A DNA stretch of 64,000 bases. It comes from Petropleomorpha daqingensis (GTDB taxonomy: Bacteria; Actinomycetota; Actinomycetes; Mycobacteriales; Geodermatophilaceae). Made by a program: the position numbers and the translations under genes. The stretch's first letter is position 1. Each line of letters opens with the position of its first letter. Positions 37,460 through 46,712 of this stretch are shown piece by piece. The notes beneath the pieces are model-generated. The model had not been told where the DNA came from, searched no databases, and saw nothing but the letters and a program-made list of their open reading frames with translations. The DNA lies in contig NZ_JACBZT010000001.1 of NCBI RefSeq assembly GCF_013408985.1, positions 2,046,001 to 2,110,000 on the forward strand. Reading direction: 5' to 3'.

Positions 37460-38704
37460 TCACCTCGCGTGGCGGGCGGAGGCGAGGTCCTCGAGGCGCA
37501 GCAGGCCGAGCACGGTGCCGGTCGGATCGGTGACCAGCACGGGGTCGAAGCGCTGGGCCGGGGGCCGGGTGAGCGCGCGCTGCAGGGTCTCGGCGATGTC
37601 GGCCGAGGGGTGCACCCGCAGCGACACGGGCGCCAGGTAGACCTCCGCCGTCCGCGGGTCGCGCAGCACCAGGCCGGTGGGCTCGCCGAGCGGGCCGACC
37701 AGGACGGCGGGCGGCGGCTCGGCGACGTCCGCCCCGGCCTCGATCTGCCGCACGGGACGCATCAGGCTGGCGACGCTCTCGGTGAGCTGCACCCGGGCGA
37801 CCTGGCCCTTGACCAGCCGGATCACCTCGGGCGCCAGCGGCGCGAAGCCCGGGCCCGGGCGGCCGAGGACCCAGCCCTGGCCCAGCGGCACGCCCAGGCG
37901 CATGAACGCGGCCAGCTCGGCGACGGTCTCGAGGCCCTCGGCGAGCAGCCACGCGTCGATCCGGCCGGCGAACTCGCCCATCATCTCGGCCAGCGCCACG
38001 CGCACGGGGTCGGTGTCGGCGTCGCTGACCAGCGCGCGGTCGAGCTTGACCACCTGCGGGCGCAGCTCGGCCATCTGCTGCAGCCCCGAGTAGCCGGAGC
38101 CGGCGTCGTCCAGGGCGATGAGCGCGCCGCGCTCGCGCAGCTCGGCGATCTGGCTCTTGAGCGCGGACAGGTCGTCGACGGGGGTGTGCTCGGTCAGCTC
38201 GACGACGACGCGGCGCAGGTCGCGGCGGATGGCCAGCGCGTCCTGGATCGGGTCGGTGCCCAGCAGGTGGGGGCTGACGTTGACGGTCAGGAAGGTGTTG
38301 TCCGGCAGGCCCGGGACGGCGGCCAGCGCCTTGTGGATCGCCAGGGCCTCGAGCTCGGCGTCCAGTCCCGCGTCCGCCGCGGCGGCGAACCACACGTCCG
38401 GGCCGGCGGTGCCGGGGAAGCGGGAGAGCGCCTCGTAGCCGGCGATCGTCGCGCCCGCGAGGTCGACGATCGGCTGGAAGGCCAGCGTGAGGTCGTCGGG
38501 GGACGCCAGCAGCGGACGGCAGTCCGGCAGGGCGAGCAGACGCGACGCGGGCACGAGGTGGGCATCGGTCTCCCACGGCCGTACGTGGAGGTCGGAGACC
38601 TCCCTCTCACCCGTCCGGGGGAGCGCGGCGCGCCGTCCCTCCTCGGGACGATCCCGTTTCGTACCAGCGGGCGTGACAGCATGTCCCGAACGCCGTGGGC
38701 CCAA
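37460..38704 (-). CDS. EAL-domain c-di-GMP phosphodiesterase with C-terminal CBS-like region
   Basis: An EAL domain begins at LTLAFQPIVDLAG and includes GYEALSRFP in place of the classic EAL motif, NVSPHLL, ELTEHTPV, ALDDAGSGYSGLQQM, and KLDRALV with the catalytic Lys. Glu in LLAEGLET completes the metal site. The signature is A-L-S rather than E-V-L but the metal-binding residues look largely present, so c-di-GMP hydrolysis is plausible. The last 110 residues resemble a CBS-type module (VLVTDPTGTVLGLLRLEDL). The start is uncertain: TTG 38704 is the outer limit and GTG 38554 is the next choice; neither has a good ribosome site. It is divergent from a SpoIIE phosphatase. Confidence 0.8.
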   Translation of the reverse strand: MGPRRSGHAVTPAGTKRDRPEEGRRAALPRTGEREVSDLHVRPWETDAHLVPASRLLALPDCRPLLASPDDLTLAFQPIVDLAGATIAGYEALSRFPGTAGPDVWFAAAADAGLDAELEALAIHKALAAVPGLPDNTFLTVNVSPHLLGTDPIQDALAIRRDLRRVVVELTEHTPVDDLSALKSQIAELRERGALIALDDAGSGYSGLQQMAELRPQVVKLDRALVSDADTDPVRVALAEMMGEFAGRIDAWLLAEGLETVAELAAFMRLGVPLGQGWVLGRPGPGFAPLAPEVIRLVKGQVARVQLTESVASLMRPVRQIEAGADVAEPPPAVLVGPLGEPTGLVLRDPRTAEVYLAPVSLRVHPSADIAETLQRALTRPPAQRFDPVLVTDPTGTVLGLLRLEDLASARHAR

Positions 38705-38748
38705 CCAGGAGCCCGCTGCCCGCCGACGAGTCCGAGGGGAGATCTCGC

Positions 38749-41472
38749 GTGGCGGCGCTGCCCACCCCCTCGACGCCCGACGTCCTGCGGGATCCCCACC
38801 GCATCGCCAGCGCCCGACGGCTGCTGGTGGAGGTCCCCGGTCCGGCCGCGTTCGACCGGCTCTCGGCGCTGGCGGCGCGGCTGGTCGGCGCCGGCCACGC
38901 CAAGGTCACGCTGTTCACCGACCAGGACATCGTCGTCGGCGGCTACGGGCTGCCGGCCGGCGTCGTGGGTGGTCCCGCACTGCTCACCGGTGCGCTCTCG
39001 GCGATCGTCGTCCGCGAGGGCACCCCGCTGAACATCCCCGACGCCCGCGCGAACGAGCGGGTCGCGGACCTGCCCGCGGTCACCTCCGGGCAGGTGCAGG
39101 CGTACCTCGGGGCGCCGATCATCGCCGCGTCGGGGCACATCGTCGGCGTCCTCGCCGTCTACGACCCGACCCCGCGGTCGTGGACCGGCGACGCGACCGA
39201 GCTGCTCGAGCAGCTGTCGGCGTCGGTGGTCGCCGAGCTGGAGCTCTCCGCCGCCCAGTCCGCCGTCGGCGCCTCCTCCGCCCGGCTGGACGTCGCCCTG
39301 GAGGCCGGCTCGGTCGGCATCTGGGAGCGCGACCTGCGCACCGGCTCGGTGTTCTGGGACGAGCGGGCCTCCGGGATCATGGGCTTCGAGGGCGCGGTGC
39401 AGCTCGACTCGCTCGAGCAGCTGATGAGCCACATCCACCCCGAGGACCACGCCACCGTCCAGCAGGCGATGCAGACCGCGCTGGCGGAGCGCGGTGCCTT
39501 CCTCGCCGAGTGCCGGGTGCTGCGCACCGACGGCGCGGTGCGGTGGACCGTCTCCCGCGCGCGCGTCGTCGCCGACCCGAGCGGGGAGCCGATCCGGGTC
39601 CTCGGCACCGTCGTCGACGTCACCGACGCCCGCGAGCAGTCGGCGCGCCGGTTGTCGGCGGTGCAGCGGGCGGCGGCGATCGCCGAGGTCGCCGCGGAGC
39701 TGGCCAACGCCACCCGCGTCGAGGAGCTGGCCGACATCGCCCAGCGCGGCGGCCAGGTGCTCGGCGCGAGCTCCAGCGCGCTGGCCGTGTTCGACCCCGG
39801 CGGCGCGCCGCTGCGGCTGCACATGACGCACTGGCTGGTCGACCAGGCCCGCGCGGGGGCCGACGTCGAGCTGCCGCGCGACGGCATCCCGATCGAGCTG
39901 GACGACGAGCTGCCCACCCAGTGGGTCGCCCGGCACGGCCGGCGGGTGTTCCTCGCCACCCCGGAGGAGGCGCGTGCCCGGTTCCCGCGGATGGGCGAGA
40001 TCAGCGCCGTCCTCGGTGTGCAGGCCCTCGCCGCGCTGCCGCTGCGGGTCGAGAGCCGGGTGCTCGGCAGCTTCGTCGTCGTCTGGGACACCGAGCACCC
40101 GTTCGCCGGTGACGACCTCGAGGTGCTCGAGGCGCTCACCGCGCAGATCGCGCTGTCGGTCTCCCGGCTGCAGGCCGACGTGGAGCGCGACGCCGCCGTG
40201 GCCGCCATGACCGAGGCCAACCGGCACCTGCAGCTGCTCGCCGACGTCGGCGAGGTGCTCTCCGACAGCCTCGACATCGAGGACCAGATCGACCGGCTGA
40301 CCGCGCGCATCGTGCCGGGCATCGCGGACTGGTGCTACCTCGTCGTCACCGACGAGCAGGGCCGGCCGCAGCAGCTGGCGGCGGCTCACCGCGATCCGGA
40401 GCGGCGGGCGCTGGTCTCCGAGTACGTCAAGGCCCTCGTCGCGGGGGCCAGCGAGGAGGCGGCGCTGCACGTCGCCGTCCGGAGCGGGCAGGTGGTCCGG
40501 ACGACGATCGACCAGGCCTACCTGGATGCGGTGCTGCCCGATCCGGCGCTGCGTGAGCTCTTCGCCCGCCTCGGCGGGACGTCGGCCACGGTCGTGCCCC
40601 TCACCGGGCGCGGGCGGACGCTCGGCGCGCTCGGGCTGCTCAACGACCCCGAGCGCGGGCCGCACTCCGACGCGGAGGTCGACACCCTCGTCGAGATCGG
40701 CCGCCGCGCCGGGCTGGCGCTGGAGCACGCGCGGCTGTTCGGCCAGCAGCGCGCGCTGGCCGAGACGCTGCAGCGCAGCATGCTCACCGCCCCGCCACGG
40801 CCCTCCGGCACCGAGATCGTCGTGCGCTACGTGCCGGCCGCCGCCGGCGCCGAGATCGGCGGCGACTGGTACGACGCGTTCCTGCAGCCCGACGGCTGCA
40901 CGGTGCTCGCGATCGGCGACGTCGTCGGCCACGACAGCCGGGCCGCGGCCGCGATGGGCCAGGTCCGCGGCCTGCTGCGGGGCATCAGCTACTCCAGCGG
41001 CGACACCCCGGCCGGCGTGCTGCGCCAGCTCGACCGCGCGGTGCGCGGCCTCGCGCTGGACACGATGGCCACCTGCCTGGTCGCCCGCCTCGAGCCGGAC
41101 GACGGTGCCGCCGGGACGACGCTGCGGTGGTCCAACGCCGGTCACCTGCCGCCGGCCGTGCTCGCCCCCGACGGCACCGTGACGCTGCTCGACGACGGCC
41201 CGGTGGACCTGCTGCTCGGCGTCGCCCCGGACACCCCGCGCACCGACCGCGTCGCCGTCCTGCCGCCCGGTGCGACCGTGCTGCTCTACACCGACGGGCT
41301 GGTCGAGCGGCGCGACCGCGACCTCGACGCCGGGGCGGCGGAGCTGGCCGAGGTGCTGCGCCGCTGCGCCGGGCTGCCGCTGGCCGAGCTGTGCGACCGG
41401 GTGCTCGAGCGGCTGTTCCTGCCCGACGCCGAGGACGACGTCGCCGTCCTGGCCGTCCGGCTCGCGGGCTGA
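38749..41472 (+). CDS. GAF-PAS-GAF-GAF sensor protein with PP2C/SpoIIE phosphatase domain
   Basis: A 907-residue soluble sensor phosphatase. Domains in order: GAF (about 15-165), PAS with PAC (about 180-310, HPEDHATVQQAM...GTVVDVTD), GAF (about 320-480), GAF (about 500-675), then PP2C_SIG (about 700-905). Phosphatase motifs are GAEIGGDWYDAF, AIGDVVGHDSRAAAAM and NAGHLPPAVL, with TDGLVERRDRD and the terminal AEDDVAVLAV supplying metal-binding Asp residues. It probably dephosphorylates an anti-sigma-factor antagonist in a stress pathway. There is no kinase domain. GTG 38749 has a GAGGGGAGA ribosome site. It is divergent from the EAL gene. Confidence 0.9.
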   Translation: MAALPTPSTPDVLRDPHRIASARRLLVEVPGPAAFDRLSALAARLVGAGHAKVTLFTDQDIVVGGYGLPAGVVGGPALLTGALSAIVVREGTPLNIPDARANERVADLPAVTSGQVQAYLGAPIIAASGHIVGVLAVYDPTPRSWTGDATELLEQLSASVVAELELSAAQSAVGASSARLDVALEAGSVGIWERDLRTGSVFWDERASGIMGFEGAVQLDSLEQLMSHIHPEDHATVQQAMQTALAERGAFLAECRVLRTDGAVRWTVSRARVVADPSGEPIRVLGTVVDVTDAREQSARRLSAVQRAAAIAEVAAELANATRVEELADIAQRGGQVLGASSSALAVFDPGGAPLRLHMTHWLVDQARAGADVELPRDGIPIELDDELPTQWVARHGRRVFLATPEEARARFPRMGEISAVLGVQALAALPLRVESRVLGSFVVVWDTEHPFAGDDLEVLEALTAQIALSVSRLQADVERDAAVAAMTEANRHLQLLADVGEVLSDSLDIEDQIDRLTARIVPGIADWCYLVVTDEQGRPQQLAAAHRDPERRALVSEYVKALVAGASEEAALHVAVRSGQVVRTTIDQAYLDAVLPDPALRELFARLGGTSATVVPLTGRGRTLGALGLLNDPERGPHSDAEVDTLVEIGRRAGLALEHARLFGQQRALAETLQRSMLTAPPRPSGTEIVVRYVPAAAGAEIGGDWYDAFLQPDGCTVLAIGDVVGHDSRAAAAMGQVRGLLRGISYSSGDTPAGVLRQLDRAVRGLALDTMATCLVARLEPDDGAAGTTLRWSNAGHLPPAVLAPDGTVTLLDDGPVDLLLGVAPDTPRTDRVAVLPPGATVLLYTDGLVERRDRDLDAGAAELAEVLRRCAGLPLAELCDRVLERLFLPDAEDDVAVLAVRLAG

Positions 41473-41476
41473 CCGC

Positions 41477-42163
41477 TCACTGCTGCTTCCGGCGGGCGAC
41501 GAAGCGGCTGCGCGCGCGGGTGGGCAGGTCGACCGCGACCGGCGCCTCCCAGCCGCGCCAGACCGACAGCACGTTCAGGCCCGCCACCAGCACGATGACG
41601 ATCGCGGCGACCGGCAGCGGCGGCAGGTCGAGCGGCCCGGCCAGCACGGTCAGCGCGACCGCGCCGATCAGCGCGGCCACCGCGAAGTACGGGCCGGGCC
41701 GCACGATGTAGGCCTGCTGCGCCAGCAGCATGTCCCGGATGACGGCACCACCCACCGCCGTCACCACGCCGATGAAGACCACCGACGCGCTCGGCAGCCC
41801 GGCGAGCTGCGCCTTCTGGGCGCCGATGACCGTGAAGAAGCCCAGGGTGACCGCGTCGAGCACCACCAGCAGCACGGTCAGCCGGGACAGCCAGCCGGAG
41901 AAGAAGAAGGTCACCGCCGCGGTGATGGCGACCGTCGGCAGGTAGGCCTTGTTGGTGAGCGCGACCGGCGTCGCGTGGGCCAGCAGGATGTCGCGGATCA
42001 GCCCGCCGCCGAGCCCCCCGCTGACCGCCAGCAGCAGCACCCCGGAGACGGCGAAACCCTCGCGCGCGGCGAGCAGCCCGCCGGTCAGCGCGCCGATGAC
42101 GACGGCGGCCAGATCGACGACGTGCGGCACCTTGAGCGCTTCGGTGGCAGCGGCGATGTACAC
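41477..42163 (-). CDS. TRIC-like trimeric intracellular cation channel family protein
   Basis: A 228-residue membrane protein of the UPF0126/TRIC family with about seven hydrophobic segments. The family shows two repeated three-helix units, each with a Gly-rich turn: VSGGLGGGLIRDILL and VTAVGGAVIRDMLLA. These GGxxRD motifs are diagnostic. It probably forms a potassium or small-ion channel. GTG 42163 is the start. The basic tail RSRFVARRKQQ is cytosolic. It is convergent with the phosphatase gene and divergent from the amidase. Confidence 0.87.
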   Translation of the reverse strand: MYIAAATEALKVPHVVDLAAVVIGALTGGLLAAREGFAVSGVLLLAVSGGLGGGLIRDILLAHATPVALTNKAYLPTVAITAAVTFFFSGWLSRLTVLLVVLDAVTLGFFTVIGAQKAQLAGLPSASVVFIGVVTAVGGAVIRDMLLAQQAYIVRPGPYFAVAALIGAVALTVLAGPLDLPPLPVAAIVIVLVAGLNVLSVWRGWEAPVAVDLPTRARSRFVARRKQQ

Positions 42164-42273
42164 GGCTGGAGATTGTCGACGGCGGCTGTGCCGGCTCCGG
42201 TGACAGGGGGGAACGTGCGGTCCTAGCGTGGCGCCATCCCCTCGTCGCCCCGTCGGCCGCCCCGGAGGTTGCC

Positions 42274-43827
42274 ATGGCCGTCCCTCGACCCGATCGCGAC
42301 GACGTCGCCGCGCTGGCCCGCGCGTACGGGCTGCAGCACACCGACGCCGACCTCGACACCTACGCCCTGCTGGTCGCCGGCTCGTTCGACGCCTACGAGG
42401 CGGTCGAGGAGCTGTACGAGGCGATCCGCCCGGAGCCGCCCGCCGACCGCCCCGTCACGTGGCCCGAGGAGGCGGACAACCCGCTCGGCGCCTGGTACGT
42501 GCGGACCGAGATCCGGGGCGCCGACGACGGTCCTTTCGCCGGGCGCACCGTGGCGATCAAGGACAACACCGCGGTGGCCGGCGTCCCGATGATGAACGGC
42601 TCGCACACGCTGGAGGGCTTCGTGCCCACGCGCGACGCCACCGTGGTCAGCCGGCTGCTGGCCGCGGGCGCGACGATCACCGGCAAGGCCGTCTGCGAGG
42701 ACCTCTGCTTCTCCGGCGGCAGCCACACCTCGTGCACCGGACCGGTGCGCAACCCGTGGGACCCGTCCCGGACCACCGGCGGCAGCTCCAGCGGCAGCGC
42801 CGCGCTGGTGGCCGCCGGAGAGGTGGACCTCGCGCTCGGCGGCGACCAGGGCGGCTCCATCCGGATGCCGGCGGCCTTCTCCGGCATCGTCGGCCACAAG
42901 CCGACCCACGGCCTGGTGCCCTACACCGGCGCCTTCCCGATCGAGCTGACCCTCGACCACCTCGGGCCGATGACCCGCACGGTCGCCGACGCCGCCGCGA
43001 TGCTCGACGTCCTCGCCGGCCGCGACGGCCTCGACCCGCGGCAGCCGGCCGACCTGGCGCCCGAGCACTACGCGGCGGCCCTCGGCGGCGACGTCGCCGG
43101 GCTGCGCGTCGGCGTGGTCGCGCAGGGCTTCGGGATCCCCGGGCTGTCGGAGGACGGCGTCGACGAGACGGTGCGCGCGGCCGCCGGCCGGCTGCGCGAG
43201 CTCGGCATCGAGGTGGTCGACGTCGACGTCCCCTGGCACACGAACGCCATGGCGGTGTGGGCGGTCATCGCCACGGACGGCGCGACGATCCAGATGGTCG
43301 ACGGCGAGGGCTACGGCCACAACTACTGGGGGCTCTACGACCCCGAGCTGGTCGAGCACTACGGCCGGCAGCGCCGCGAGGTGGGAGACCGCTGGTCGCC
43401 GACGGTGACGGTGACCGCGCTGGCCGGGCGGTGGTCGGTGGAGAAGCTGCACACCCGGCACTACGCGATGGCCCGCAACCTCGCCTTCGAGGTGCGCGCC
43501 CGGTACGACGCGGCGCTGGCCGACGTCGACCTGCTGGTGATGCCGACGGTGCCGATGGTGGCGCGCACGATCCCGGCGCCGGACGACCCGCTCGAGGTCC
43601 GGATCGCGCGCGGGCTGGAGATGATCGTCAACTGCGCGCCGTTCGACGTCAGCGGGCACCCGGCGACCAGCGTCCCGGCCGGTCTCTCCGAGGGGCTGCC
43701 GGTCGGGATGATGCTGGTCGGCCGCCGGTTCGAGGACACGACCTGCCTCAAGGTCGCGCACGCCTACGAGCAGCTGCTCGGCGGCTTCCCGGCCCCACCC
43801 GTCCGCGAACCCGCCACGGCCTGGTGA
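42274..43827 (+). CDS. Amidase (amidase-signature family)
   Basis: A 517-residue amidase with the Ser-cisSer-Lys triad: Lys96 in VAIKDNT, cis-Ser near 171 in GGSSSGSAA and nucleophile Ser195 in GGDQGGSIRMPAAFSG. GHKPTHGLVPYTGAFPIELTLDHLGPMTRTVADAA is also typical. An unusual N-terminal helical domain of about 70 residues (LARAYGLQHTDADLDTYALLV) is shared with amidases of the AmdA type. It cleaves amides of unknown identity. ATG 42274 is the start. A 61-bp hairpin repeat follows its stop. Confidence 0.9.
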   Translation: MAVPRPDRDDVAALARAYGLQHTDADLDTYALLVAGSFDAYEAVEELYEAIRPEPPADRPVTWPEEADNPLGAWYVRTEIRGADDGPFAGRTVAIKDNTAVAGVPMMNGSHTLEGFVPTRDATVVSRLLAAGATITGKAVCEDLCFSGGSHTSCTGPVRNPWDPSRTTGGSSSGSAALVAAGEVDLALGGDQGGSIRMPAAFSGIVGHKPTHGLVPYTGAFPIELTLDHLGPMTRTVADAAAMLDVLAGRDGLDPRQPADLAPEHYAAALGGDVAGLRVGVVAQGFGIPGLSEDGVDETVRAAAGRLRELGIEVVDVDVPWHTNAMAVWAVIATDGATIQMVDGEGYGHNYWGLYDPELVEHYGRQRREVGDRWSPTVTVTALAGRWSVEKLHTRHYAMARNLAFEVRARYDAALADVDLLVMPTVPMVARTIPAPDDPLEVRIARGLEMIVNCAPFDVSGHPATSVPAGLSEGLPVGMMLVGRRFEDTTCLKVAHAYEQLLGGFPAPPVREPATAW

Positions 43828-43835
43828 CGTGATGG

Positions 43836-43896
43836 AACGGCCCCCCTGCAGGGCCCCGCCGCGAGCTTGCTCGCGGCGGGGGGCAGGGGGGTCCTT
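43836..43896. repeat. 61-bp intergenic hairpin repeat, copy 2
   Basis: Same element as at 32117-32177, here filling the gap between the convergent amidase and acyl-CoA dehydrogenase genes and ending one base before the latter's stop. It can fold into one long stem with a TTGC-type loop (CGCGAGCTTGCTCGCG in the centre). Probably a bidirectional terminator. Confidence 0.75.
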
Positions 43897-45951
43897 CTAC
43901 TGGGCCGGGGCGACCTCGAGGTCGGTGGCGCTCTCCTTCGAGGCCTGGCGGCCCTCCGCGCCCTGGCGCACCTCGGCGTCGCGGGCGGCCATCGCCTCCT
44001 GGCGGTCGTCCTCCTCCTCGAGGATCTTCGCGGCCTTCCACGCAGCCGGGATCGCGAACGCGTCCACCAGGGTGGTCATGTGCGGCCGCAGCTCCTTGAG
44101 CAGCGTGTTCACCGTCGCGGTCAGCACCTTGGCCCGGGTCGGGGTGAGCCGGCCGTGCTCCAGGAACCACGCCTTGTCCTGCTCGATCGTCCACAGCGCG
44201 TAGAGGTCGCAGAGCTTCTCGAGCAGGGCCTGGGCGTCGGGGTCCGTCGTCCGCTCGATGCCGGCGACGAACGCCTCGAGGATCACCCGGTCGATGTGCG
44301 TCTGCGCCGTCCGCAGGACGTGGTCCTGGACGTCGTTGAACATGTCGAAGGGCTCCATGCCCTCGGTCGCCGCGTTCTTGCGCAGCCGCTTGATCGCGCC
44401 CTCGAGGGAGTGCTTCTCGCGGAACTCGAACATCTTCAGCTGCCACCCGCGGTCGAGCATCGGGACGTCGTCGTCCCGGCCCGGCACCGCGTCGACCAGG
44501 CGGGCGATCAGCCCGCGGGCCGCCGTCCGCTCGAGGACCGTCTCGCGGACCAGATCGGCGACGAAGCCGACCTTGCCCCAGCCGTCCAGCGAGCCGAACG
44601 CGTCGCGGTAGCCGGTGAGCAGGCCCTTGGCGACCAGCTGCAGCAGGACGGTGTTGTCGCCCTCGAACGTGGTGAAGACGTCGGTGTCGGCCTTGAGCGC
44701 GGGCAGCCGGTTCTCGGCCAGGTAGCCGGCGCCGCCGCACGCCTCGCGCGCCATCTGGATGGTCCGGGTCGCGTGCCAGGTGTTGGCCACCTTGAGTCCC
44801 GCCGCCCGCGACTCCAGCTCGCGCTGCCCGGCCTCGTCGATCTCCTCGCCGAGGACGTGGGTCTTGTACTGCACGTCGTGCATCGTGCTGACCAGCTCCT
44901 CCTGCGCGAAGTGCAGCGCGTAGGAGGTGGCCAGCGCCGGCAGCAGCTTGCGCTGGTGCACGAGGTAGTCGTTGATGACGATCTCGCGGTCCTTGCCGGG
45001 GGCGGCGAACTGGCGGCGCACGTTGCCGTAGCGGACGGCGATGTCCAGAGCCATCTTCGTGGCCGATCCGGCCGAGCCGCCGACGCTCACCCGCCCGCGC
45101 ACCAGCGTGCCGAGCATGGTGAAGAAGCGGCGGGTCTCGTTCTCGATGCTCGAGGTGTAGGTGCCGTCCTCGGCGACCTGGCCGTACCGGTCGAGCAGCA
45201 TGTCGCGGGGCACGCGCACGTGGTCGAAGCTCAGCCGGCCGTTGTCGACGCCGAGCAGGCCGGCCTTCGGACCGTCGTCCCCGATGGTGACGCCCTCGCA
45301 CGGGGTGCCGTCGTCGTTGCGGATCGGCACCAGCCAGGCGTGCACGCCGTGGTTCTTGCCCTGGGTGATCAGCTGGGCGAAGACGACGGCCATCCGGCCG
45401 TCCTTGGCGGCGTTGCCGATGTAGTCCTTGCGCGCGGCCTCGTGCGGGGTGTGCAGGTCGAAGGTGCCCGTCTCCGCGTCGTAGGTGCAGGTGGTGCGCA
45501 GCTGCTGGACGTCGGAGCCGTGCCCGGTCTCGGTCATCGCGAAGCAGCCGGGCAGGTCGAAGCTCATGATGTCGGCGAGGTGCGCGCGGTGGTGCCGCTC
45601 GGTGCCCAGCAGCTGGACGGCGCCGCCGAACAGGCCCCACTGCACGCCGGCCTTGACCATCAGCGACAGGTCGCCGAAGGCGAGCATCTCGATGGAGGCC
45701 ACCGAGCCGCCGGAGTCGTCCTGGCCGCCGTACTCCTTGGGGAAGCCGAGGCCGACCCGGCCGGTGGCGGCCAGCTTCTTGGCCAGCCGGCTGATCCGCT
45801 CGCGGGCTTCCTGCATCGTCTCGCCGTACACCGGTGCGAACTCGGGGTCGCCGAGGTGTTCACGGGCGTCGCGCCGGACGTGGCCCCAGCGGCCGTCGAG
45901 GACCTCCTGGAGCTTCCCCGGGTCCACGGTCGTTGGCAGGGTCGACGTCAC
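43897..45951 (-). CDS. Acyl-CoA dehydrogenase/oxidase
   Basis: A 684-residue flavoprotein of the acyl-CoA dehydrogenase/oxidase superfamily. An extended N-terminal helical domain is followed by the FAD-binding segment CFAMTETGHGSDVQQLRTTCTY, the middle beta domain, and REACGGAGYLAENRLPALKADTDVFTTFEGDNTVL. The last of these and the long C-terminal domain resemble acyl-CoA oxidases. It performs the first step of beta-oxidation. It occupies the place of fadE5 in the mycobacterial fadE5-fadA2-fabG4-htdX locus but is longer, so orthology is uncertain. GTG 45951 overlaps the TetR stop (GTGA). Confidence 0.87.
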   Translation of the reverse strand: MTSTLPTTVDPGKLQEVLDGRWGHVRRDAREHLGDPEFAPVYGETMQEARERISRLAKKLAATGRVGLGFPKEYGGQDDSGGSVASIEMLAFGDLSLMVKAGVQWGLFGGAVQLLGTERHHRAHLADIMSFDLPGCFAMTETGHGSDVQQLRTTCTYDAETGTFDLHTPHEAARKDYIGNAAKDGRMAVVFAQLITQGKNHGVHAWLVPIRNDDGTPCEGVTIGDDGPKAGLLGVDNGRLSFDHVRVPRDMLLDRYGQVAEDGTYTSSIENETRRFFTMLGTLVRGRVSVGGSAGSATKMALDIAVRYGNVRRQFAAPGKDREIVINDYLVHQRKLLPALATSYALHFAQEELVSTMHDVQYKTHVLGEEIDEAGQRELESRAAGLKVANTWHATRTIQMAREACGGAGYLAENRLPALKADTDVFTTFEGDNTVLLQLVAKGLLTGYRDAFGSLDGWGKVGFVADLVRETVLERTAARGLIARLVDAVPGRDDDVPMLDRGWQLKMFEFREKHSLEGAIKRLRKNAATEGMEPFDMFNDVQDHVLRTAQTHIDRVILEAFVAGIERTTDPDAQALLEKLCDLYALWTIEQDKAWFLEHGRLTPTRAKVLTATVNTLLKELRPHMTTLVDAFAIPAAWKAAKILEEEDDRQEAMAARDAEVRQGAEGRQASKESATDLEVAPAQ

Positions 45952-46652
45952 TTCTCCTCCTGAGGGTGGGTGCCGATGGTCGAGAGGCCCGACCACGCGA
46001 GTTCGGTCAGATGAGCAGCGAGTTCGCTGCGGAGCATGGGGCGTTCGGCGCGCAGCCACCAGTCGGCGGCCGAGCGGACCAGCCCGACGACGCCGTGGCC
46101 CCACGGCGCCGCGGCGGCCACGTCGCGGCCGGACTGCTGCAGCGCGACCGAGACGGCGGCCGCGGCCTGCTCGCCGACGAGGTCGGCCAGGCTGGTGAGC
46201 GGGTCCGGCCGGTCCGGTTGCGGCGGGTGGACGACGAACCGGTAGAGCTCGGGGTCGGCCTCGACGAACGCCAGGTAGGTCTCGATCGCCGCGGCGACCA
46301 TGTGGCGCGGCTGCGCGTTGCTCTCGATCGCCTCGCGCAGCTTGGGCAGCAGCTGCGAGGCCACCCGGTTGCAGACGGCGACGTGCAGCTCGGCGCGGTC
46401 GGCGAAGTGCCGGTAGACGACGGTCTTGCTGGTGCCGGCCTCGGCGGCGATCTCCTCCATGCCGACGCCGGCGCCGTGCTTGCCGACCGCGGCGAGCGTC
46501 GCGTCGACCAGCTCCTGGCGCCGCTGCGCGCGGTGCGCGTCCCACCTCGAGTCGCGGCGATCGCGGGGCTCTCCCGCGGGCTTCGACTCGCGGCCCTCGC
46601 CACCGTGAGCGATCTTGTCCTGCGACGCAGGTCTCACCGTCCCAACTTTCAT
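45948..46652 (-). CDS. TetR-family regulator of the fatty-acid cluster
   Basis: A 234-residue TetR protein. A basic Arg/Glu-rich N-terminal tail of about 40 residues is followed by the helix-turn-helix GAGVGMEEIAAEAGTSKTVVYRHFADRAELHVAV. The C-terminal domain contains FVEADPELYRFVVHPP. ATG 46652 is the start. It is coupled to the acyl-CoA dehydrogenase gene downstream and divergent from fadA2, and a dyad lies 7 bp upstream of its start. It probably represses both directions and is released by an acyl-CoA. Confidence 0.88.
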   Translation of the reverse strand: MKVGTVRPASQDKIAHGGEGRESKPAGEPRDRRDSRWDAHRAQRRQELVDATLAAVGKHGAGVGMEEIAAEAGTSKTVVYRHFADRAELHVAVCNRVASQLLPKLREAIESNAQPRHMVAAAIETYLAFVEADPELYRFVVHPPQPDRPDPLTSLADLVGEQAAAAVSVALQQSGRDVAAAAPWGHGVVGLVRSAADWWLRAERPMLRSELAAHLTELAWSGLSTIGTHPQEEK

Positions 46653-46658
46653 GTGTCG

Positions 46659-46677
46659 GACAGTACCTGATACTGTC
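46659..46677. promoter_or_regulatory. TetR operator between tetR and fadA2
   Basis: GACAGTA-CCTGA-TACTGTC is a dyad with perfect 7-bp arms and a 5-bp centre, in the 60-bp gap between the divergent genes. It is the only strong dyad there. Assignment to the adjacent TetR is by position. Confidence 0.65.
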
Positions 46678-46712
46678 GGTACCGAGCAATTCCACCGACC
46701 CCGGAGGACCCG

